From Phallusia mammillata (lineage: Eukaryota; Chordata; Ascidiacea; Phlebobranchia; Ascidiidae): a stretch of DNA of 64,000 nt. The notes beneath the pieces are model-generated. The model ran no database searches. It was not told the DNA's origin and saw nothing but the letters and a program-made list of their open reading frames with translations. Positions 1 through 26,500 of this stretch are shown piece after piece. Position 1 is the first letter of the stretch, and every line of letters begins with the position of its first letter. Where the stretch lies: NCBI GenBank assembly GCA_003260075.1, contig QLIY01000378.1:63704-127703 (forward strand), read 5' to 3'. A program made the translations under genes and the position numbers.

Positions 1-14066
<14,066 letters not shown>

Positions 14067-15034
14067 TTTTAAAATCCAATTTTTACCACCATTTTTGTTT
14101 ATCTGTTTCAAAGCTTGTTCTCACTGCCATTGATCTTTTGTGCTGAGTCAGCAAAAAAGGCTTTTTTATCACCTTTGCGCGCAGTCGTATGTGCTTGGCC
14201 AGCCACACTGCCTAGTTTTTCTTTTCTCTTCAAACAGTTTATTTTTTTCGACAAACAACACACATAAACAAAGACTTGAATCCTACGATCGTTCGGTTAA
14301 TCCTGTATCTTGGTCATATTGCGCCGTGCCTTCTAATTTCTGTTGCATTGTTTGGAATAAAAGGGTGGCGTCCGGTTTGTTGTTCAGTTTCGGCCTTCTA
14401 TTGTTTCACAAAGTATAAAAAAGTTACTGGCACAATAAATTGTTTGCATTTCCCACAAAATCACAAATGCACCTAAATTAAACTCTTCCCACTTCACTTT
14501 CGTTTTTAAGAAAACTATTCTACTAAGAAATCTACAAATCCATGAATCTACGAAATCGTTTCTTTGTGATTATTTCAGTTTTCACCCTTGCCTTTCAGTT
14601 CTTACTTGCACGTGTGAACTATTCACTATTAAACAAGCACTGTTGTTCTATTTCGAGAATGTTCCATGAGTAAAAGCAACATTACTGCTTCACACGCAGA
14701 AATCGGAAAACAAAATAATATGCTAACGCCGAAGCAAATGGTGGTAAAAAAATCGAGAAAAAAATGAGCAAAAAAATCGGTTTAAGTTTTTCATAACTGG
14801 GCCCAAAAGAACAAGCCCGTTTTTAAAAAAAATGTTTTGAAAAAGCCCATTCAGACCCAAAAGTTTGATTAAACGGCCCATACATAAGACTTAAAAATGT
14901 ACATACACATTGGACAATACACAATGATTTAAACAAGATGTTTTAGAACTGTCGGCATCAGTTTAGTCCAGCAACAGGCTACTGCTGGTTAATTTTATTT
15001 GAAAAAAATAGGGACACGAAACGTGAAGTCAGAA

Positions 15035-15192
15035 ACGAATCAAGGCCGTTTGTTAAAAATATATTAAGCCCCAACCCGGCCCTAAAACAAACGTTTTTAA
15101 CTCTAAAACAGTGCCCCCCCCCCCACGAATCAAGGCCGTTTGTTAAAAATATATTAAGCCCCAACCCGGCCCGACTTAACTCTAAAACAGTG
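15035..15192. repeat. Duplication joined by C11
   Basis: Copies at 15035-15113 and 15125-15192 share ACGAATCAAGGCCGTTTG and the end ACTCTAAAACAGTG. Copy 2 is shorter by about 11 bp. The C run is 15114-15124. Confidence 0.9.
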
Positions 15193-16052
15193 AAAATGGT
15201 ATCATCAGATGGACTTAGAGATTATAGATTTGTCCGTTCCGGTCAACATTTGTATCTTGTAAAGTGTTAGGGCAATATCCTTATTTGGTGTTCGGCAGGC
15301 AATCCACTGCGGGATCAACTAGTCGACGATTTGCTTCGTATTTTTCCCGATCAACGGCGTACATGTACGGACATTGTGAGCAAGTATCCTCAGATATGGG
15401 ATCTACATGTTCTAGCAGCCCGACTGCTGGACACAGAAGAAAGCAAAATGCATTGGGCTGACACCAGCTAAGTTGTGTGAAAGAAATAGCCCTACCAATA
15501 CTGACACAATGTTCGGTGGTAACCTGTATTATAGTGGGGAAGTTGCAACCAATCACAACGCTGTCTCGCTTTGACCTGGAACAACCTTTCAATATTAGGA
15601 GATAGAAGGGCTTACAGCGTACCGCAGTTTGTTTATAGGTAGTGACCCACTTTGGTACAGGTTGCCACATTGGAACGTGTTACTCCAAACTGTTTTGTTC
15701 GAAATAGTATTGTACTATCTTTGCTAATTTATGTCGTTTAATATTTAGTTGCTGTGTTAATGACTGTTTAAGTTTGATTTTATGCGCCTGTTTAATTTGC
15801 AGTAGCAGCTGTATCTTGAAGATATGCACGCGTTTGCTTTGGAGGTTACAAACTGTCGATTGTGTTTTTTTGCGTTTGAAAGCTTCGTTGGGTTTCGCAA
15901 TTTACCCTCGGGCGACAATCTGTGGCTAAGACGGGAAATGAATGATTTTTTGCCGCATTTTTTCTGAAACATTTCCCATGCGTTTTACTGGCATAATGTT
16001 TCATGCCATTGAGGTTAACGTATTCTTCTATCAAGTGCAAGTTTAAAAGTTT

Positions 16053-16259
16053 TTTTGGTCAACAAGGGGTGGTTCAAACTTTTTTAATTTACACACGTGA
16101 CAGACAGACACCAGGGGTTATGCTCTGCAAATTTTGACTCCAATTGACCCATTGGTTTTACCCACAGACCCCCAAAGCGTAAAAATGTATAACTCCCGGT
16201 ACCTATCTGTCACGTGTGTAAATGTAAAAAAGGTTTGAACCACACCTTTTTGACCAAAA
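16053..16259. mobile_element. Foldback MITE, ~207 bp
   Basis: The outer 50 or so bases are inverted repeats at about 90% identity: TTTTGGTCAACAAGGGGTGG.. at the left and ..CCACACCTTTTTGACCAAAA at the right. The inner arms carry CACGTG. The interior shares a sequence (CCACAGACCCC..GCGTAAAA) with 6489-6525. Confidence 0.75.
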
Positions 16260-16353
16260 GAAACGAATATACTGCCTAATGCACCTGGCTTTTATACTTT
16301 GTTGTTTTGTACAATCACAGGTGTCTGCAAGTATTTTGAAATTTTTCTCCCTA

Positions 16354-16595
16354 AATTAGGGCTGGCTTAATTTCTAAGTTGGCGTGGTCAAAAATAAGCG
16401 ATTCTTTTTGGCTGGCAAAACAGTTGAAAAACTTGTTTGTGTAGTTGTGAGGCATTTGGATCATCAGAACCCCCCCCCCAATTAGGGCTGGCTTAATTTC
16501 TAAGTTGGCGTGGTCAAAAATAAGCGAATCTTTTTGGCTGGCAAAACAGTTGAAAAAATTGTTTGTGTAGTTGTGAGGCATTTGGATCATCAGAT
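16354..16595. repeat. 116-bp duplication joined by C10
   Basis: Near-identical copies at 16354-16469 and 16480-16595 flank ten C (16470-16479). Confidence 0.93.
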
Positions 16596-17648
16596 GCAAT
16601 TACATTTTTCCATGCGCCTTGCCATGAAATGCGATTTTGTTGCCTAACAATTTAGTTTAGCCCTTCGAGGATTAGCGTAACATGAATTCAGAAGGCTTCT
16701 CTACAAATCAATTTGTCTGTGCCTAAGTCATTGACAATATGTTGTGCTTAAAATTTCAAGAAATTTTACGTGACAATTCAAAGATCCAAACAGTTTCCTT
16801 CGTACGTACTTAATGTGTTTGGTCCATTATGATGACAAAATAACGTTTGATTGTGATAAATAATTTCTATTAATCGATTTTTAGCTATTGAGTACGGACA
16901 TACATTACTACAAATGTGTCAATTTTTTTCTTCAAGCGGTATGTCGTTAATTCAAACTAAAAAATTATGTTGTTTTGTCGATCAGGCTATACAAATGTAT
17001 TTCAAGCATTAAACCCCACGTTTTAACCTCAAGCGATGTGAAATTATGTCTTTGTAAAGGATTGATGAATTTCTGCTTTCCATTTTTCCAATCTCTATTT
17101 GAATGCCAAATGACAGAGCGAATAAATCTTTTAGCCCATTAACGCTCTAAACACAGTCAACAATTGATTGATACGACAGCACCAATCAAAACAAAATCGC
17201 ATTTGGGGCCTCGTTGTACGTGGGTTTAAAGCTTACGATTAACGATCTATGTCCCTTGAGTTGTTACTGGCCTCCGAGAACCACACTACAACGATCGAAT
17301 TAAGGATAGCCTTCGATCGACAGCGGTAATCAACGTCTGAGCCATCGATTGTCGGTCGAGTTTATTTTGTGAGGCGTAACGAATCAAAACTTGTTTTCTT
17401 TTTTCGTAGCGTCTTCACTTGTGTGTGAATAAAAAACAATTTTCTTGCGTTTTGCTTTTTTTCCTGCTGAATTTGGGATGAATTTTTAATTAGGCGCAAA
17501 ACACAAAAGGTCTCCTGCTTTGAGGTACGTGCGCATTAGGCAACAGAACAGTGGACAGACAGAACAAGATTTTCTAAGTAACCTTTAAATTGATTTTGAC
17601 AACCTGATTGTCGAGGCTGCGCTGTTCTGAAGAGTGAACACTTTCAAA

Positions 17649-17973
17649 ATGGTTATGATATTTATAACCTTATGTGTGATGGCCGTCTTATCAGGTAGGC
17701 TAAGTTGATTTTCGTGAGGTACCAATTTATGTCAAAGTATCGGACTGAAGAAATAAGATACTTTGATTGGATAGTAAACTTGATTAACTGGTTGTTCACT
17801 AGATTTACTTATCGATGTCTTATGCAGGTCAACTAACTCAAAACGCGGTGTACAGAGAACAAAATTGTTTGTTTTGTTTTTTTTGTAAACTTTAGTATAA
17901 CGCCAGTTTAAACGTTTTGAAAAAAGGGAATCACAAACATTGACTGTATTTTAGATGTCTGTTTGCTCAAAGC

Positions 17974-18064
<91 letters not shown>

Positions 18065-18289
18065 ATTTAGACTAAACAAGCGGTCGGCAACCGCAGGTAC
18101 CGCTTCGCGACGAGTTCGTTACCGGACCGTATAATTTTTCAGGTTAGTTGCTACAAAACATTTTGCCCATGTATCCCGAAGAGGATAAACTAATTCAGGA
18201 GTTTTCATTGCCAAATATTTGTAGTTTTTTAGGCCAGTCCGCGATAAAATTTCAGTTTCAAAAACGGTCCAGTAGAAAAATGGTTGCCG

Positions 18290-18359
<70 letters not shown>

Positions 18360-19490
18360 TTCTACGACTAAAAAAGATCGTACACCGTTGTGAGTAGGCT
18401 ACGTACAAATGTTATGATCGGTTCCGACCGGAATTCGTTTTCTCAAACATTAAAAATACATAAACAGTGGGGCCTCAATACCTTCAGCTACCTTAAAACA
18501 ATTCATAAATGAACATCAGAAACGTTCTTCCCAAAAAATGTCGACCTTTGGGATTTTTCATGCAAAATGTTGCAAAAAAATAACTTTAACTCGTTTTGAA
18601 TCAACGGAAGATATGAATATCGCGTAATTTTAATATTTGCTGGCACGGGTCATCATATTTATCCGTTGGAAAACTGCTGCCCCAAACCGGACGTCGACGT
18701 TAGATAGTTTATACGGCCCTGACGGGACTTGACTTTGTTAGATATGGAACACGTTAAAAATTTATGTGTTATCTAAGCTCATTGGATCTTTATCTTTGAG
18801 TTCACTCGTGACCAATATAGGCTTTTTATCTACTAGCCTACTTCATGTCAAGTTTAAATTAGTTTTGCGTCAGCTCTCGTTTTGTCTTTAAAGCAAATAC
18901 CTAAACTATTGTCAAAACGGTTTAGAGCTAATATTACCCCATGCAATTAACATACATTTATCAAAAAAAATTTCCACATCATTCAGATTTTTAATTTCTT
19001 CTGTTGCAGTAAATGAAAAGGCTTGCGCAATGAAATGAAATATACCCCCCCCCCCCCCTTGTAGCAAAAACGTAAGCAAATGCTATAGCGGTTGCAAAAG
19101 GTCAAAAATGTCATGTTCTTCAAATGCCTACTTGAGTATAAAAACGGTCTTGATATGTATTGAATTATTTAGTACCCCCCCCCCCATTGTCAAAACGGTT
19201 TAGAGCTCATATTACCCCATGCAATTAACATATATTTGTCAAAAAAAAATTCCACATCATTCAGATTTTTAATTTCTTCTGTTGCCGTAAATGAAAAGGC
19301 TTGCGAAATGAAATATGATGATTGTGTTAAAGATTATAAATTGCTCTATGTAGATTATAAATTTATTTCCTTAAAACATAACAGCACAGTAAAAGCCGCG
19401 ATACAGCAAGCAATGAGAACCAATCAAAAATTGTGCGATATAGTTTACCCTCACGTAGGTTTTTGTACAAAAAAAGTTGACAGTGTATAA
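17649..19490 (+). CDS. Small secreted Cys-containing protein, unknown family
   Basis: Exon 1 at 17649-17694 encodes a hydrophobic signal peptide (MVMIFITLCVMAVLS) and ends in phase 1 at GTAGGC. Exon 2 at 19288-19490 continues in phase with VNEKACEMKYDD and ends at TAA after about 66 codons. The mature part has four Cys, one N-glycosylation site (NST) and a net positive charge. AATAAA is at 19762. I do not recognise the family. In this copy of exon 2 the acceptor reads GCCG instead of GCAG. A nearly identical partial copy at 19010-19044 keeps a good CAG acceptor but stops within nine codons and runs into a C tract. The gene may be broken here, or the two copies may be haplotypes. Confidence 0.55.
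17977..18064 (+). repeat. Poly-C tract, 88 nt
   Basis: Pure C run in the intron of the secreted peptide gene. The flanks are not duplicates of each other. Confidence 0.95.
18079..18292. mobile_element. hAT-like element between two C tracts
   Basis: Left end AGCGGTCGGCAACCGC and right end GGTTGCCGACC are inverted, of the type common in hAT MITEs. The right end merges into the C tract at 18291, and the left end lies 14 bp after the tract that ends at 18064. Confidence 0.6.
18291..18348 (+). repeat. Poly-C tract, 58 nt, followed by A9
   Basis: Pure C run directly followed by nine A. It starts inside the right terminal repeat of the hAT-like element. Confidence 0.95.
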
Positions 19491-19749
19491 CAAAAAATAT
19501 ATAACTAATGAAAAGGTTTCGATCACCTATCGTCTATTATTCATTATTTTTCGTATTGCTTTGTTCAGTAGGAATCTAAACTTTTATAAATCCGGTTTTT
19601 GTGTACTTACGTTAAAGTCACCACTTTTAGCATTTGTAGCAAAAACGTAAGCAAATGCTATAGCGGTTGCAAAAGGTCAAACATGTCATGTTCTTCAAAT
19701 GCCTACTTGAGTATAAAAACGGTCTTGACATGTATTGAATTATTTAGTA
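18908..19749. repeat. Nested duplication X1-C14-Z1-C11-X2-exon-Z2
   Basis: X1 is 18908-19044, the C run 19045-19058, Z1 about 19059-19174, the C run 19175-19185, X2 from 19186 and Z2 about 19634-19749. X1/X2 and Z1/Z2 are near-identical pairs. The first X-Z unit lacks most of the exon and the sequence between, so a C run marks both an internal deletion and the duplication joint. Confidence 0.88.
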
Positions 19750-20129
19750 AATGTGTAAGTGAATAAAAGGTAAGCGCCCTTTGAACGAAAGTAGCTGTGA
19801 ACAATAGAATTACGGGATTATTGCGTGTGTCAATGCAAGGCAATGGATAATCTGAAGGATAGGTTACGCTCCACTACCACTCAAAAAAACAATTAAAAAT
19901 TTATGGTAATCTTATCCTGTTCTTTCATTTCGCCAACTGCGCAAAACATTCATGAATGCAAATTGTATTTTGTTGCGTAAGACTTGAGATATAAATATCT
20001 GCTGACTTTGACATGTCCTTCAGTTTCGTTTTCATTAGCTTGGCTAAAGATTTAAAAAACAGTTGTACCTGTTTGAAATAATATGTGATTTAAATAGTTT
20101 TGCAATTCACCTCTGACCAAAACGGTTTC

Positions 20130-20742
20130 TCCCTTTTAGTGGCCCGAAAGCCATTTGTTTGATCCGATACCGGCAAAAAGTACTGCGGTACGATCCGATA
20201 CCCGATACATGTAAAAATACACTACATTCACTTTAAAAATCTTGTTCAAAGTTTGTTAATAAATTCCTTTGGACAACTGTAAAGAATCCAAGGTGTGTTG
20301 CTTGTATTGGATGTTGTTTAGCATTTACCATTCTAAAGCAGTGTTTAATGACTGTTTGGAAAAAATGCAACCTATATTAATTTAATCTAAAGTGACCTCA
20401 GACCTCAGTTAAGGCGCAATAACTTGTCCGAGTAGGTTATATTTCAAAACTAAATACGAGTAGGTTATATATTTTAAAACTTTACTTTTCAAATGTCTTT
20501 TCTACCTCACCGACATAACAAATTACTTAGAATCGAATCGTCATTCAATTTACTAATTCGGCAATTTGTTCTTTCGGCACGTGTCGAATGTTTTCAGACG
20601 CGAACAACAAACGGGAAAGATTGTGATGCATTAGCGACGGAGTAAAAGTCTGTGTTAGGCGATTTTTTAAGGTGTCGGTCGAGTATCGAAACTGCACATA
20701 GCATCGGGTATCGGCGCCGATACAGTATTATCGCTCTACTGT
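20130..20742. mobile_element. Probable hAT-like relic
   Basis: GATCCGATACC/CCCGATAC motifs near 20160-20210 and the inverted GGGTATCGGCGCCGATAC near 20705-20723 resemble subterminal repeats of hAT elements. Boundaries and target duplication are not resolved. Confidence 0.4.
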
Positions 20743-21733
20743 AGTTTGTGTGTTACAAGTTTTAAAACAAAACTATTTTGATGCAGTATCTCATTCAACC
20801 GAGGCCGTACGATGGGGTTTCAGCAACCAAGAAGCATTGCAAATCCCAAAGGCATCAAATGAACTGGAAAGATCTTGCACCAAGTTACGTTCAATCATCG
20901 GTGAAATGCAAAATGTTGATTTAGCGCAAATGGACTTAGAATTTGCAAGCGACGTACTACAGGATGCCGAATACACAAAAAACCTATATAGGCTGTTGTG
21001 CTCCAACTTATACCGTGCTTCTCAGTCAAGGTAAAGTTACCAAACTCAAAATCAAGAATCGTAGTTTTTTTTTTAATTTACGATATTTTGATTTCGAAAT
21101 AGGGAGTATAAGTTCACTTCTATTTGAATAAGACTCTGACGATGCTGTTTTTAGCGAAATATGTTTATCTTAAATAAGAAAACTTACATATTCTAACCTT
21201 AGAATAAATGTTTCTAAACTTGATAATGAGGTGAAAAATGTTACATGAATCGTTATAAAATGGGGAATAAACCCCAGAATTAAGTTACTTAGTTCAAGTA
21301 ATAGGAAAATACCAGTGAACAGTAAATACTGGAATAAACTCGAGATTCGTAATGTTTTTTTTTTTCAACAAGCAGATTTCAAAATGATCTTTTGAATCTT
21401 TAAGTTAACGATCCTGATAAAATATTTTCTTATGTTTTGTAAAAAAGCGTTCTTTTAATGTCAAATTGTAAATCTAAAAAAACACAATCTTAAATATACA
21501 AGGATGACCATATGTTTGTTTTGACTCGAGTCATTGCAAAGACTATATTTAACTCAAATATTAGGCTGCTTTCGCATGTTGGTAACTAAAATAAAAATAA
21601 AACTGCATTAAAACTGTTTATTCTAAAAACGTCTTACTTAATTTTTCATGTAGAAATGTCGCAAAGTCGTTTGCAATGATACGTCGTGGTTGGAGAGAGG
21701 AATTACTCGCATCCATGTTGAAAGGAGGAAACT
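20743..21733 (+). CDS. Two-exon reading frame, unknown protein (5' end unclear)
   Basis: Exon 20743-21030 encodes about 95 mostly helical residues (includes ELERSCTKLRSIIGEMQN) and ends AG|GTAAAG. Exon 21653-21733 continues in phase (NVAKSFAMIRRGWREELL) and ends in TAA. The upstream acceptor CTGTAG gives phase 1, matching the signal-peptide exon at 17649-17694, so the two could belong to one transcript with 19288-19490 as an alternative 3' exon. That is inference only. No family is recognised. The acceptor lies at the edge of a transposon relic. Confidence 0.45.
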
Positions 21734-23552
21734 AAAAGACATTAAAATTATTTTTCAATATAAAACGCAAATATAGTTAACACATTCTTATTCCTTTCCT
21801 TTGCGTTTCACAATCGTTCTCTTTTGTGGTTTTCGTGGTTTTTTTGACTTAAATTGCCATGTATTGCTGAAAAGCTCACAAAATTTGTTTTGTCAAATTG
21901 TTTGTTCATTTGTTTACACTCTTGCAGTTTTCTAAATCAAAAGATTACTAGTAGACAACGCAAATGTAATATAACGCATATACTAAACCGTGTGTCATTT
22001 CAATTACGTTGTTGCAATAACGATACCACCAAAACTCGATAAATCCATATATCACCGTGACAACTGTGTTGAAGTTAATTTTCTTAGACAGAAATAACAA
22101 TCAAATTGTCTGCTGTTTTACGGCACGTTTTGTTTGTTTGCTTGCACGTTTGGGAATTGAGACTAGAATCCATTATCGAACGCGGCAATTTATCAACGCG
22201 GTCTTAAGGGTTACCTACGCGACTCTAATGGTCCCTGCGGCATTTTTGATATGGTTGTAAGTCACCATTTTCTACCGTGTTATTCTATACCCGTCGTGGC
22301 AACAAACGACACTGTCCTTCATTCCGAGTTTTGACGTACACCAAATGAAGTTATCTCAGGCCAATCAAAACCAAAAAGAGTTTGGCAAGGGATTCATAAC
22401 ATACATGTATAATTTATGGGCAGCGAACGAAAGATCATCATGTTATGGCATACAGAAACCCACCTTTAGCATGTATGACGCAGCGTTTATTATCTGCATC
22501 ATCAGACCTGACATTCTCTCCAGGGTTGCCGCTGTCAAAGTTCACAACCAAAATTTACAAACAAACCTTCGCCAAAATAAAAGTTTTGCTTTCTTTTTTC
22601 AGGTTTTCAAATGTTACTTAAACGTTAAATTTCAAATGTTAAATTTTGATTGTGCCAACCTACATAAAGGCTAGTTTAACCACCACCCCTTTAGAAATAC
22701 AGTGCAACTGTAACCGTCCATAGCATAAATTGCAAATGAAATGTAAAAATGAAACTTATTACCTGCCCCTAAAACGACTGTAAATATTTCCTTTTGGTTT
22801 TGATGCATATAAAATGTTCTCAGGCGAGAGTACCTAATTGGTGTAAATTTAACATAAGTAATTAACAGTAAGCCAAATCTGTTAGAATTTGCAAAACTAA
22901 AATGGTAACAAAACTGTTGAAAATGTTTAACGTGATGAAGAAACTGGGGTATAAATTGTTGCCATTCCGCAAAAGATATACGAGAGAACAGAGAATATAG
23001 TGTAGTTGCCAGGCATAATTCATAAACTGTCCTTTTGATCAACGGGCAATTACGATTGAAATTTATATATTTGACTCATCTGACGTTTTGACGTCGCATT
23101 CAGAGCATCTTCGTCAGGGCAATGTCAGAGATCTGTGCTATAAATAAATTTACAAAATTGCAAAGCAGAGCCTTAGACAGTGCACACTGTTTCGACTTAT
23201 AATGTCTCCTCAGTGCAGCTGGTGACGAGAGATGGGCCGTATTGGCTAGTGCAGCCATCCAATGGCACTCCAGTTTGTTGGGAGTAAAAGGGTAAAAACC
23301 TATGCTTCACCTATTCTGTGCAAAGCCACAACTGGACATACACCACAGAGGAAACTGGCTCACAAAGGCCAAGCAACTGCTTAGGAACCAAAGTTAAGTC
23401 GGCTTAGTGTCATAGTATCAATGTAAAAGCATAGAGCCAATAAATAATAAGCTAAGCAGAATGTTTAACACAAAATACTCAGTTGTGCAGGCAGAAGCGT
23501 TTATTTACAAATCGTCAACAAAACAACAACAGTTGTCGTTCAATAACAATCT
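21734..23552. other. Convergent intergenic region, no gene seen
   Basis: No supported exon. It holds a dispersed repeat at 23220-23380 (listed separately). A TTTATT at 23500, which is AATAAA on the minus strand, lies 48 bp beyond the stop of the LRR-Ig gene and is its probable polyadenylation signal. Confidence 0.6.
23220..23380. repeat. Dispersed repeat shared with 55660-55860
   Basis: Shares in the same order AGCTGGTGAC, CCGTAT.GGCTAGTG, TTGGGAGTAA, AACTGG and AAGCAA with 55680-55860. The match is diverged, consistent with a SINE-like family. Confidence 0.55.
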
Positions 23553-26500
23553 TCATGTCCTCGATTCCTCGTTGGCCCGAATTTCACCGCTCCACCATCG
23601 AATAAAAATAGCGACACAGATTAAAAAGAAAACGAAAAAAGTTGTAACAGTTCCAATAGTCAACTGAAAAGCAAACGTATTGATGATTATATTGATTAAG
23701 TGGTTTAATTTAAGGACAACCACAAGGCCCCACATGCATCGCGTATTGGCTTGTAATGTTATTGGTCTTGACGGGATACCTCGATCCGACTTCAACAGAT
23801 GCACTTATTAAAGTGTCATTATTGCGCCATTACAAATGTTCAATTGACCAATTTAACAGCTATTGTTCCGCTCGGACGTTTCATCAGTATGCAAAGAAAT
23901 TAACTATATTTATGTTGGCAAAAAAGACTTAAATACGGCTTTGTATCAACAAAATCGATTTCGACAATAGTAAAAGCAGAAGCACTGCTGGGAACGCAAA
24001 GACCAAAACAAACAAAAATAAATAAGAATAAAAAAGCTAAAAACAAAACTTTTTATGCCCACCTGTAAAGGAAGATTGGCGACAGAAACCAATACAGTCT
24101 CGGAAAAAGTATAATTTTTTGCCTTTGCTTGGCATCGGTATGTTCCGCTATCAGCCACCTTGAAACATTAACGTAGCCACTATTATTACACCCTCTCGAA
24201 ATTACACTAGCTCTCCTACTTTGACGTCCCCAATGCAGAGACTTCCATTTTGGTGTTGGGTGAACCGCGACCCTACGTCATCAATTGCGTCATCAGAGCT
24301 CAAGGGTGTTTGCCACGTCACGTTGGCTTGCTGCTTGTCGTCTAAATCGATATAATCGTCGTCTAAAGCCAGGAATACGTAAGTTGAAACACTGTTAAGC
24401 AATATATTGTATGTGAACGTCACAAACCGTCTTCGTGGCCCGATCCAGTTATTCCGAAAAAGCTGTCATTTTTTCTTGCAATGCAGTGAATGCACACCTA
24501 ATACACAGAATACAGCAAAAGTACTTGCTTGTTAACTTGCAATGTTTAAATTACTTAAATTTTATGCTTCTATTTTGGTTTATGGTTGACTCTAAAGTGG
24601 TCTTAAGATCTAATTTTTGTTTTAAGGTCTAATTCAGTCCAAAATTGTCTTTAGTTCAAGATATTGTTCCACGTCACCTTTTTGTACTACTAAAATGAAG
24701 CGTTTGCTTTTTCTTCAAGCACTTATATCAGAAGATAACTTACATGTGCTCCTGGGCTGGTGTAAACATCCGATGAGATGAAGCATATTTCTACTGCAAG
24801 TGATGACGTAAAGTTTACGCAACTCTCGTTGATGACGTTTTGGTCTTTGATGACTTCAGGAGAAGGAGTAGGTTCAGGGGTGTTTTCGGCTTTCCAATCC
24901 TCGGAACACATTTTCTGAAAGTCTAAAACAAATTTGAAGTTGTCGTTTCCATAACGATGAAACACTATCGTGTTTACTTCTATTTAAATGGAATAAAACC
25001 GTTGCACTTAACCACATCGTGTTTGCAAGGTTTTGAGTTCTATTCCTGTCATAGCCAAGTCCAGAAACCTGTTAAGTTAAATTATTTACCAACACCATTG
25101 AGAAAGACGTTATTCTGACCACCGTAGAAAAATATATAATACAAGCGAACAAGGGTAGTGTATGTGAGTGGGGCCGGGCTTTTTGGGTTTGAGTCGGGTT
25201 CGGGTTTTAATTTAAAATGTTAGGGGCTTGTTTGGGTCTAACCCCCCCCCCCCCCCCCCGGGTCTAACTCTAACATCACAGTCGGCCACATATCGTAATA
25301 TCATTTTGATAAGTTTTGGATCTAGTTGTGGCTTTTTTACAAAATCTGGTTTCAGGTCACCTTTGGGCTCAATCACGGCTGTGTATTAAGTTAACATCAA
25401 GCCATTTGCTTAAAGAACTGTGTTGAGTTGATGTTTTCTTTTAGTTAAAACATTCGAAGTGTACCGAACTACAAACCTTTATACGCAAAACCCTGTATGT
25501 TTCGCCCAGCCATGTTTTCAGGACTCTGGCATGTTGGAGCTTTTCCTTGTATCTGTTTTCCCGATTTCATCCACACGAATAGTGCCAGTAAGCTGTAAAT
25601 ACAAAACACACATTACTCGCCTATTAAATAAACTATACACCGGGGACCTCCAAACTTTAAATTATTTAAGCGGCTTGGCTTTGTTGGGCCTTTGTTTTAA
25701 AATATCTTTATTTAATGTTGACAGGTACAGTGGTTTTTTTTAAGGTGTAACGGTCCCCCAAATTTCTCCAGCGGTTTCCCAAAATTCCCGTTTAAGCAAA
25801 TATGGCTATTTTTTGGTATTTAAATGAAACACTTGCGGTCTCTTAAAACTACTTAGCGGTCACCCAAACCAAACCTTAAAAAAACCCTGGACAGGTAGTT
25901 CCCTTTTCTATGAAGAAAACGTAATGGCCTTTCTTTCAACCCTGCAGCTGATTCTGGTGGTAATTAAAAAAATGTCGAAACAGCTGCCGAATAAATTATA
26001 ATTTAATGTTATATGTTACAGTGTTTGTTATATTTTAATAATGTTCCAGTGTTCGCAATTCTCTTTAATTTACTTTTCCATCGTATGCGTAGTGATGCGT
26101 ACAATTTGGCTGTTGATATTTCTGATTTCATTTTAATAGTTCACAGGTAAATATTACGCAAAGGCTTTAAAAATACCAAAACAGCAAATTAATTTAGACT
26201 AAAAAGGAAACTAATCGTCACCAAATTCGCATGTTAGAAAAATGTTTTGACCTGCCAATAAACTTCGGCATTTAAGTACCAATTTATACAATCGCTTAAA
26301 ATTTGTGGCTTTTTGACACATGAGGCACGTAAGTGCAAAATATAAAAAGTTCAGTCTCAAGAATGATTTGCCCTTTCGAAAAAACAAAAAAAATGTTCAA
26401 AGGAATAAGTTGTTTACTTGCAATCGCATCTCCATGGATTGTTTGACAATGTAAGTGCGTTAACTTGATGCGCTTGATCGAAGAATTCGCTGGAAATCGT

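Larger units (their letters stand above)
14067..17648. other. Intergenic, no gene seen
   Basis: 3' flank of the NYN gene with two AATAAA signals (14356, 14434). Apart from the two C-joint duplications and a foldback MITE listed separately, I see no supported exon. An AT-rich stretch without long frames runs to the next start codon. Confidence 0.6.

Noticed and set aside
18908-19749. CRISPR-like or VNTR array
   Set aside because: Only two copies of each unit, no regular spacers, and a eukaryotic gene context.
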